Below the pieces are notes generated by a model. The model saw only the letters and a list, made by a program, of their open reading frames with translations, was not told the DNA's origin and ran no database searches. Of a DNA stretch of 64,000 nucleotides, positions 55,755 to 64,000 are shown in pieces (position 1 is the first letter of the stretch; the number at the start of each line of letters is the position of its first letter). The stretch covers positions 10,200-74,199 of the forward strand of contig SIJG01000100.1 in NCBI GenBank assembly GCA_023374025.1. Direction: 5' to 3'. The stretch is from Heterodera schachtii (lineage: Eukaryota > Nematoda > Chromadorea > Rhabditida > Heteroderidae). The translations under genes were made by a program, and so were the position numbers.

Positions 55755-57485
55755 AATGCCCCGTTCTCGCTCCAATTCATCGTCCTCTGACGATAATAGT
55801 AAGTTTGTTCTTTTGCTTTGAAAAAGGTCTCATTTTTGACAATAAAAAGTAAGGCAAAAAATGCCTTAAGTGCTAAGCATTTTCAAATAAACACTTGGGT
55901 TTTAAGAAAGCTAAATTTTTCGGAAAATTCTTAGTTATTCCTTTTAGCATATTGTGAAAAAATACAAGTCAATTAAAACCGCCGATTGTGCTTGACTTAA
56001 CAAATTTAAAGAAATTAAAAAAATTCCTAGTCTTTGTACGAATTTTAAAGATTTTCCAGCGCTATTTATTTAGCATTTCGCCAGCACACAATTATGTTTT
56101 TTCAGCGTAATTCTAAAAATGCCACGTTCATGCAGCAATTCATCGTCCTCTGACGATAGCACTAAGCCGGACACGGCAAGACTTTCTCATTGGACGAATT
56201 CGGAAATATGCGGCGACAAAACCACTCAATATATTTGCACGAATGCCTCAATTTTGGCACACCAAATGCTCAAATTTGAGCTGATCAAAAAATTCCGCCA
56301 TCACGCTGTGCGTGTCAGTGCTTGCTGCTTGGCTTGCCACGCATCTTTTCCTCGGACTTACGACTTCAGCGGATCCAGCAAGCACGCAAAGTTTGTTCTT
56401 CTGCTTCAAAAATTGCTTCATTTTGGACAACAAAAAGTCTCACCGATTTGCTGATTTAAATAGCGTCTGCTTTAAAAAATAAGAAAAAATGACATACTCA
56501 AAATTTAAATTACAAAAAAGTTGAATAATTAAAAAAAGAAACAAATGTTTAAGCTTCGGGGCGTATGCGAAATACAACGACATCATCGAGGACAAATCAA
56601 TCTGCCATTTGCATCAATGGAGGACATATTCCGCGGCATGAGCGGACTTGGCACCTATAACCTGTGCAAATTCAATTGTCACGACTGGTCCAAGGAGTTC
56701 ATGGACAAAGGTTATCTCTTTTTTATTTATTTTAATTGCTATAATTTAAATTGAAAGTGACAAAAATTGAATATTTAGCCAAAAGAGTTCTACGGCTTAG
56801 GGGAATTTAAGGATTGTTGTTTAGTTATGAAAAAACACCATGACTGGTACGCAACAAAGCCCATGCTAGAACGAATTCAAGAATGCCATATGGTGGAAAT
56901 TTTGCGAACGGAGAGACGCCATGTTTGCGTGGTCACCTTTGACTGCCCTTGCCACGTCAACATGACAATCAGTTACGAATTGACGCGGCACGGGAAGCGG
57001 CAAAGGCAAGTTTTTGAATTATATGAAAATACATGCACAAAGGGTGTGCCAAGACAAGAAAACACATGAATGGCTCAGGCATGGCACCGAACCATTTTTT
57101 AAGGATGGCCCTTTTTTTCTTGCCGAGAATTTAGCAAAACAAATAGGTGAAAATTCGACTTGATCATGAAATTTTGCCCAAAATGGCCATTTTTTCTTTT
57201 CCCAATCTCGATGACGAAGTCTCGACTTGGAAGGACCGCCGGATATTTTTCAAAATTTTTGGATTTGTTAATGAATTGCTTCAGCCAGGGATGTGTGCAT
57301 ATAACAATTAAAAAAGTATAACGAATATGCCTTTCTCTTAAAACCGCATATAATTTCAGTTAACGCATATTACCTCACTTACCTGAATTTTGACATTAAT
57401 CTGCTAATTTTGAAAGCTTTCTGATCCGATCCCTGGCTTATCTATATTTTTCCCTTTACTTATGTAGTTGAAGAGGAAATCGCCA
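55755..57485 (+). pseudogene. Unrecognised Cys/His-rich gene, probably decayed or misassembled
   Basis: Exon-like pieces: 55755-55800 (MPRSRSNSSSSDDN), a duplicate of the beginning of 56119-56392 (MPRSCSNSSSSDDSTKP, then CTNASILAHQMLKFE and CCLACHASFPRTYDFSG). Next is 56548-56710, with FASMEDIFRGMSGLGTYNLC and FNCHDWSKEFMDK. Then about 56779-57010, with EFYGLGEFKDCC, HHDWYATKPMLERIQ and FDCPCHVNMTISYELTRHG. Reading phases between pieces disagree: after the donor at 56392 the spliced frame reads AYAKYNDIIEDKS and soon stops, while the better frame starts mid-exon. This suggests at least one frameshift. The NC-x-W motif recalls papain/LRAT-like NC boxes, but I would not assign a family. Confidence 0.45.
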
Positions 57486-58500
57486 AAAGGAAATGAATGT
57501 TCAGTGGGCCGAGACCAAGAAGCACACCCGAACAATGTTATTATAATAATTATTATTATATTTTGTTATGTTATTTTTGTTGTTTGTTGTCTATTGACGT
57601 TATGCCGATATTCAAAAAGATTAAATTTTCAATTTTTTGCCAATTTCTTCATTAAAATACGGGTGAAAGGGACTTTAAAAAATTTTTATTGGCCTAATTA
57701 ATAATTTACTTATTTTTGGATTCGTTTTTCTGTCTGGGTCATTGCCATCTGTGTAGAAGAAAATTCAATTTCCTATATTTATTTTTGCAAAGAATTACAA
57801 GCATTTACCGTATGCTCCCTCCGCCGCTCATAACGTATCCATAAAAAATTCCAATTTTCCCGGCGATTTCTATAGGTACCGACGGCCCATTTCAAAAAGT
57901 TTTTTGAAAAAAACGAGCCGCAAAAAAAGCATTTGAAAAGAAAAAAAGGTCGTCGCCAGAGCGGCATAAAATGTGAATAATTGTAACCAATTAATTAATT
58001 TAACAAAATTTTTCAAATTCATTTTTATAAAAAATTGCAAATATATTTAATAAGCATTTACAGTAATTTTCTCCTCTCTATCTTTGACATTTCTTCGTCC
58101 CCTACCTTAATTGGCTTTTGGTATTTTTTAGCAACTAATTTGGCACCCTGTTTTTCGGAAATTGTTCAAGCCGATTTCTGAAAACTTTCATTTTTTAGAT
58201 TTGAATTTCATAAATTTGAAAAAATTATTTATTTTTTCCTCGCCTTTCAAATGATACCAAGTTGTTCGATTTAGTGTGCAATAAAGCGAGTTATAGCTGA
58301 TCTAAATAAACAATACGAAAAATGCAGTGATCAGAGTAAATTTTGAATTAGCGCGCAAAAAATTATATAGTTTTTGGCCTTTCAAGAAAAAACATCAAAT
58401 TCTAGTAATTTTGGTTTTAGGGTAAAAAATCACTTTGAGCATTTAGAATCAATAGGAAAATGATTAGTTTTCGCATTTTTGTTGAAAACAGCAATTTAGG
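57486..58500. other. Repeat-rich intergenic region
   Basis: ttaccgtatgctccctccgcc...cgtatccataaa at 57807-57845 is repeated at 62878-62918. A GC-palindrome lies at 57859-57886. An aagctttc / gataccaag arm (about 58240) is shared with 44.7 kb. No gene seen. Confidence 0.4.
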
Positions 58501-58937
58501 CAGGGATTCGATCGCCAAAACCCAAAAACCGGGCGCGCGAGTTGAAAAACCCGGCAAAAACCCGGCAAAAATTTTCAAAAACCCGGCAAAAAACCCGGCA
58601 ATTTTTTAAGCCAATTAATTATTCACTGTAAAAAAGGTCAATAATATTTAAACAATATATTTATCACCACTTTTCACCTTTTTGAGCAAATTTGGCATTG
58701 AAAAAAAGTAACCATGAGCGTTTGGGCACAAAATATTTGAATTAGATTATTTAATGAGTCCAAAATGAATTACTGATTTTTGTTTGACAAAATCGGTCAA
58801 AGGCACGTTTCTATTAAATTCTGCCAAATTCTTTTTGTGTTTGGTGGTTTTGATGTGGTCCGTGATTATTTTTTCGCCCATTTTATGTATTTTGTAATTT
58901 TGAAAATAAACCTGAACAATAAACGAACGGGCCAGCC

Positions 58938-59041
58938 CGTTTTCGTACGGCCATTTTCGTACGGCCGTTTTCGTACGAGGGCCGTTTTCGTACGGCCGTT
59001 TTCGTACGAGGGCCGTTTTCGTACGGCCGTTTTCGTACGAG
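58938..59041. repeat. Array of TTTTCGTACGGCCG units (left)
   Basis: Seven units of ttttcgtacggccg / ttttcgtacgagggccg, each containing the palindrome CGTACG. They lie inside the hAT-type element near its left end and mirror the right array. Confidence 0.85.
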
Positions 59042-59253
59042 AGGATATTCAAAAAAACTTGTTTTAGAGGATTTTAAAGGTCGGAGAATCAGATTCTTAC
59101 ACCCATCTCGACGCAGTTCGAACCCCTAATCCGGATTCGAACGAAAACTCGAAAGATCAATTTTCAAAATTCACACATCATGCAAAAAAAAGGCCTAATG
59201 CACGAATAATATGTGAGTGAATTTCCGTTTTTTATTCGAATTCGAGTACGGAG

Positions 59254-59319
59254 AAGGGATGGCATCCCTGGCCCTGAAAATTTTCGGAAATCGGAAGTCA
59301 GGATTCCGTGCCATCCCTG
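59254..59319. mobile_element. 66-bp nested micro-element E1
   Basis: Ends AAGGGATGGCA and, inverted, CAGGGATGGCA. Flanks GTACGGAG (59246-59253) and GTACGGAA (59320-59327). Its right-end sequence ttccgtgccatccctg recurs at about 19585-19600, so it is a family. Confidence 0.7.
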
Positions 59320-59327
59320 GTACGGAA

Positions 59328-59384
59328 CAGGGCTGGACGTAATTACAGATTTCCGTAATGGAAAATCAGCTACGTCCAGCCCTG
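59328..59384. mobile_element. 57-bp nested micro-element E2
   Basis: Perfect 14-bp inverted ends CAGGGCTGGACGTA / TACGTCCAGCCCTG. Flanks GTACGGAA (59320-59327, shared with E1) and GTACGGAG (59385-59392). Too short to encode anything. Confidence 0.75.
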
Positions 59385-59625
59385 GTACGGAGTCCTAAAT
59401 TATTCGGAATGGATGCCGGATTCGAGGTCAGCGATCCTGAAAATCTTGGTATGTTTTCAACTTGCAAAGTGAAAAAAAAAATTTGTGGGCTATAAACTGC
59501 AGAAGATTTTTTTGTTAAATATATGAATTTTCGATTAAAATTTACGAATATGGAGTTAAAATTATAAAATTTTAGTTATATTAGTTTTCAAGCTTTTTAC
59601 ATCGGTCTGACGCTTGTACACAACT

Positions 59626-59781
59626 CGTACGAAAACGACCCCCTGCCGTACGAAAACGGCCCTCGTACGAAAAGGTCTCCGGTACGAAAACGGCGGTACG
59701 AAAACGTCTCTGGTACGAAAACGGCGGTACGAAAACGGCGGTACGAAAATGGCGGTACGAAAACGGCGGTACGAAAACGTC
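59626..59781. repeat. Array of CGGTACGAAAACGG units (right)
   Basis: About ten units of 13-17 nt on tacgaaaacgg, in inverted orientation to the left array at 58938-59041. Confidence 0.85.
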
Positions 59782-60352
59782 CTGGCCCGATATTCGACTC
59801 TTAATTTTGGCAAAATGTTTAATAAAATTCAAATAAAGGAATTGAAATAGGAAACTCGGCAAAAACTCAAAAACCCGGCAAAAACCCGGCAAGGACCCCC
59901 AAAACCCGGCAAATGCCGGGTTTCCAGGGCAAAATCGCACCCCTGAATTTAGGACTTGAGTTATAACCTGATAAATATTTGAAACTCTCATAACTTTTTT
60001 TCTTAAATGTTAAATTGCTTAGCATTCACTTAAAAAAAGATTCTCCCTTTAAAAACTTTTTTTTTGATACTAAATTTGTTCTGTTTAGTTGAGAATGAAG
60101 AAAGTTATGGCTGATCTAAATAAACAATGCAAAAAAGGCAATTATCAGTGTAATTTTTGAATTAGCGCGCAAATTATATAGTTTTTGGCGTTTCAATTCA
60201 TTTTGTCTAACACTTGGCTTAACCACAGCGAAAGGGCATATAAAAGCGTTGCGCACTTTCATTTTCCGCCATTTCATTCCATTTTCGTCTTCCATTTTCA
60301 TTATTATTGTGCTATTGCTTATTCGTCGTCACTGTTCAACGCGCTGATTCGC

Positions 60353-62543
60353 ATGGTAAAGTTTTTTTCATGAAATCTTTTTTTAACAGTGATTTTTTGG
60401 TTGTGCTTGCACATCGAACAAAAATTTCAATCCCTCCCCCTCCCATTTACAAATTTTTGTTTTTAAAAATGATCTTTCCGCTGAATTTTCAAGACGCTGA
60501 TCAGTGATCACGAACCCTCTCCCCTCCTAGAAAATGTTTTGTACGATTTCAACTGAAAACCCGTTTTCAAAAACGGAAAGTCATCTTTCCACCGGGATTC
60601 TCGGTGTCACTGATCAGTGATTTATGAACCCCCCCCCCCTGAAAAATATTTTGCACATTTTCAAACTCATAATCCATTTCAATAACTAATTTTTTTACCC
60701 TACAATTAAGGCAGATGCTGAACCTCCCGCTGCTGCTGATGCTGCTGTTGTGGACAACTTCGAGACGCGCGCTCGCCGCTTCTTCGACCTGATCAACGAC
60801 GGCAACATCCAACAACTTCGTGTGCTGATCGATTCGCTGGACGCCGACGAGCTGAACATTTTGCTGCGGTGGATGGTTGACCCAGTGGAGCGCGACTACA
60901 CCCGATCACGATCAGCACTTTGGACTGCCTTTTTTCGACAACACATCGACATTGTTGATCTCTTGGTAGTGATCAAACAAATTTTCTCAGTCGGCACTAA
61001 TTTTGTATGGCATTTTTCAGTTGGAGAAGGGCGCCGATCCGAATGAGCCGATGGTTGGCCGTGAGAACGACATAAACACGAGTGGGTGGTGTTGTTGATG
61101 AAATCATTGTTACCATGCAGTTTTTTGGGGTCATTCACTGATCAGTGATCACGGATTCGGCGGCACCATTTCGACCAGTTCCGAACTTCGTTATCGGACA
61201 ATAAAAATTGGATTTTTTCTTCAAATTCTGGTCCCGGATTTGAATCGGAATTGGTCGAAATTCGGAAGCCGGAGAGTAAGATTTCGGCACCACTGATCAC
61301 AAATCTGACATCCATTTCGAACAATTCCTGACACGAATTCGAATAAAAAGTCGAAAGTTCAAATTTTCGAAATTCGGGTCGGAATTGGTCGAAACGGATG
61401 CCGGAGATTAATTATATGTTTGCCTGCCTTGGACATAATCTTGTTTCCCCATTTGTGCAGACATGACGCCTCTTTTCGTTGCTGCTCTCCATGCACATTT
61501 TCCGCTGTGCCATGTGCTGGTCGAACGTCGTGCCAACGTGGACTTGGGATCGGACTTTGCCACAACGCCGCTGATGATGGCTTGCAAAAGATCGCAAATG
61601 GAAATTGGTAGACCAAAAATTTGAAAAATGCCATTAATTTTTCCCGTCTTTTTTTCTCCCACAGTCACATTTCTCATCGAGAATGGTGCCGACATTAATC
61701 TGCAGAATGGTGACGGAGAAACGGCACTGATGACCGCCTGTTCCAGAGGAAATGTAGGGGAAAATTTTCGTTGGCGAAATGTTTTCCAACATTTCCATTT
61801 GAATTCGCAGGTGGACATTGTGCGCTTGTTGCTGTCACACGGTGCAAATGTGGAGCAAACGGACTACACTGGTGGGTTTTACAGTATTCAAAAGTGCCAT
61901 GCCACGGATTTTGTCTCCAAATTTCAGGATTTCGTTTCGCACTTAAAGACGCTGCCAATGAGGGCCATTTGGAGGTGTGCCGTCTGCTGGTGGAGGAATG
62001 GGCCGCAGATGTCAACCAACAGACCATCATAGAGCGAACCACTGCACTGATTTGCGCTGCCAGCCGAGGACATTTGGCCATCGGTGGGAAGAAAATGTGG
62101 CAAAATGCCAAAAAAATAAAAAATTAATCCCCCCTAATTTTCAGTGAATTTCCTCATCGAACATGGCGCCGACCTTCAATATGCTGACATGGGTGGACAC
62201 AACGCTTTGATGTGGGCAGTGATCAATGATAGGACTGAAATGGCACGGCATTTGATCGCCATCGGCGCGGACATTAACCAACGGGACACGGCCGGTGAGC
62301 AGCAGTGGAAGTGGCCAAATTGAAGCGTTTTGTTCACTTTGTTCTCCCATTTCAGGCAGACGAGCGCAGGATATTGCGGGACTGATCGGAAATGCCGAAA
62401 TGATGGCCATTTTTCGTACAACGGCGACAGACAATGGGCGGCACGCGGAGGGCACCGATGGGTAAAGACAATTTTTGTTTTTGATCAAAAATAAATGTTT
62501 TTTCCCATTTTTCAGACAGCAAAATGATCAGCAACAGATGTGA
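60353..62543 (+). CDS. Ankyrin-repeat protein
   Basis: Ten exons fit in phase: 60353-60355 (ATG only), 60711-60965, 61021-61081, 61461-61607, 61665-61753, 61811-61871, 61928-62083, 62145-62294, 62356-62461 and 62516-62543. They give about 350 residues. An Ala-rich start (ADAEPPAAADAAV) leads to a helical region (RARRFFDLINDGNIQQLRVL), then about seven ankyrin repeats, for example LEKGADPNEPM, MTPLFVAALHAHFPLCHVLV, FLIENGADINLQNGDGETAL, VDIVRLLLSHGANVEQTDYT, RTTALICAASRGHLAI and FLIEHGADLQYADMGGHNAL. The tail ends GQQNDQQQM. No SOCS box, kinase, PDZ-ligand or signal peptide was seen. Such solenoids bind proteins; the partner is unknown. The single-codon first exon is inferred from ATG|GTAAAG; an alternative 5' exon is possible. 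Confidence 0.85.
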
Positions 62544-63721
62544 CAGCAGCACAGAGAAGCGAATCGCTGGCCAAAAGCGGCGGATGGATTTATTCGGAAA
62601 ACATTAATTGATCACTAATTGTTGTATTTTGTTATGCCCACCATTTCCATTTGATCCGATTTGTCTGTAATATGTTCTAAATATCTCTCTGATTGTACGT
62701 ATAATTTGTGATTCGTTGTATAAATGTCGAATGATTTGAGAAAAACTCGGAATTTTTGTGACATTTTGCTTTAATTCTGTCAGCCTTTGTGTTTTTAATT
62801 GAAGCCAATCAGTCGTCGTCGAATTAAAGAAGCAAATTTAATTACATAGATTCATTTTTGTGAAAATTACAAAGCTTTTACCGTATGCTACTCCCCCGCT
62901 TATACCGTATCCATAAATAATCCCAATCTTATCTCTTTAATTTTAAATTGAAATAATTTTAAATACAATAAAAATTTGTCCAAAAAGCAAAAAAAGCCTC
63001 GAATTTTCACCTTTGAATTTTTTTCAGTTTACAAAAAAAAAATTGAGAAAATTAATTTGATTATTTTGGTCATTCTGATCAAAATGAATTCATTCATATT
63101 CATCGATTTTGTCTCATATTAAAAGAAGTTTAATAACAAAAGATAAAAAAATAACGAAAAATACGAGAAAAATAATGGAAATTGAAACGTAAAAAAGAAT
63201 TAAATGTTTAAGATTAAAAAAAATTAAAGAATCAAAAAAGAGAATTAAATAAATAACCAATTCATAATAAAATGGAAAAAATAAATTATTAATTATGAAA
63301 AAAGTTTAAAGCAATAAACAGGGCCCAAAATTTCTGAGATAATTAGTCAATTGTCTCCCAACATTTGAACGCTGTTCGCCTGGCCATTTAATCGGCTCAT
63401 TTTCTCTCCGTATCTATCTCCAAATTGCTAGCCAATTTCCCAAAAAAAAAGTTTATCCATTTTTTTAAGCGGCGGAATGGAAGAGGAAAAATGACCGATT
63501 CAAGCAGTGCCAGTCAGAAGTCTGATTTTTAATCAAAAAAAGTAAAACAAAACGAATAAATAAAATGTCAGTGGAATGAAAAATAAATGATAAAACATTG
63601 TCAAATTTTCATAAAATCCGAATAAATTTAAAATCTGATAAAATAGAGTCCAAAAGCATTTTTTTCCCGATTTTCTTCTTCTCATTAAATAATTTGTCCT
63701 CCCATTTGTCACTTTCTTTGA
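62544..63721. other. Intergenic region between ankyrin gene and last gene
   Basis: AT-rich spacer. A copy of the ttaccgtatgct...ccgtatccataaa repeat lies at 62878-62918. A poly-Lys-like A-rich stretch runs through 63110-63310. No exon supported. Confidence 0.45.
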
Positions 63722-63909
63722 TCACTTCGGTCCCCGGTGGTTGTGCCATTGTTTGTTCTTCGGCATCACACCACGCTCATCCTCCAAACCACCAAAAGAA
63801 GAGAAATTTGAAGACAAATTGAAGCTGTTGCGTGAGTGTGTGCCATGTGCTGACGACGGCACATTCTGCGCGGAAGACGAACCGCCGAAGAAATAATTGA
63901 ATCCCTTTT
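63722..63909 (-). CDS. Terminal exon of an unrecognised gene (partial)
   Basis: On the minus strand a TTGCAG acceptor is followed by a phase-1 exon reading KGFNYFFGGSSSAQ, then HGTHSRNSFNLSSNFSSFGG and LEDERGVMPKNKQWHNHRGP, then K and TGA at 63722-63724. It is Ser/Asn/Gly-rich and ends basic. Upstream exons lie beyond the window. No domain identified. Confidence 0.5.
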
Positions 63910-64000
63910 CTGCAATTTTAATGTTAAAAATTCGAAATATAAAAATTGCAACTTTACAAATTCTTACGCCAACCAAAATTTACTATTATTTGGAACAAAA

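Larger units (their letters stand above)
58501..59945. mobile_element. Non-autonomous hAT-type element, 1445 bp, TSD AATTTAGG
   Basis: The termini are CAGGGATTCGATCGCC and, inverted, CAGGGGTGCGATTTTGCC. The CAGGG start is typical of hAT. Perfect 8-bp flanks AATTTAGG lie at 58493-58500 and 59946-59953. Subterminal regions at both ends are arrays of 'aaacccggca', and inside these are arrays of TACGAAAACGGC in opposite orientations (58938-59041 and 59626-59781). No transposase frame is present. Two micro-elements sit inside (59254-59319 and 59328-59384). Confidence 0.93.

Noticed and set aside
58938..59781. CRISPR-like array
   Set aside because: Units are 13-17 nt, contiguous or nearly so, without unique spacers, and lie within a hAT-type element in a eukaryotic genome.

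Overview
The window is eukaryotic nuclear DNA: AT-rich, with genes broken into many short exons by introns of about 45-100 nt (GT...AG), plus several classes of small DNA transposon. It fits a nematode best, possibly a tylenchid plant parasite. The grounds are the BTB proteins of worm MATH/BTB type expanded in tandem, the compact introns, and a TTAGGC-rich patch in an intron. That assignment is inference. Sequence at 21993-22865 is unknown (N).

Layout. (1) 0.65-22 kb, minus strand: seven tandem paralogues of an eight-exon BTB/POZ gene. Copy 2 gives a clean 301-residue protein. Copies 1, 3 and 5 carry a nonsense codon, a frameshift, and a frameshift plus exon loss; copy 7 runs into the gap with a shifted C-terminus. 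The BTB exon is nearly identical in all copies while the N-terminal exons differ. A TTGTTTAC-type motif lies upstream of every visible start. (2) 22.9-31.5 kb: small coiled-coil protein genes on the minus strand. Two of them (A and B) are duplicates that share promoter region, exons 2-4 and splice phases but have different first exons: a mariner-type helix-turn-helix in A, a BED zinc finger in B. Two others (C here and D at 45.6-46.7 kb) are also relatives. (3) 32.06-41.6 kb, plus strand: CNOT1/NOT1, scaffold of the CCR4-NOT deadenylase. (4) 42.4-43.4 kb, minus strand: decayed remains of a gene in which a ubiquitin C-terminal exon is joined to a PP1-type phosphatase. (5) 48.6-54.7 kb, plus: SEC63, the ER J-domain translocon partner, with one apparent extra base. 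(6) 55.7-57.5 kb: an unrecognised, possibly decayed Cys-rich gene. (7) 60.35-62.54 kb, plus: a ten-exon ankyrin-repeat protein. (8) 63.7 kb, minus: last exon of an unrecognised gene.

The housekeeping genes (CNOT1 in mRNA decay, SEC63 in protein translocation) have no visible functional tie to the accessory families. The BTB array would be expected to supply CUL3 substrate adaptors. Mobile DNA is abundant: a 1.4-kb hAT-type element with a perfect 8-bp target duplication that itself carries two abutting micro-elements, an 875-bp hAT-type element inside an intron of BTB copy 6, TA-flanked MITEs, and two long fold-back elements. Exon borders were deduced by eye from splice signals and reading phase, so small errors are possible where no homologue guided me.
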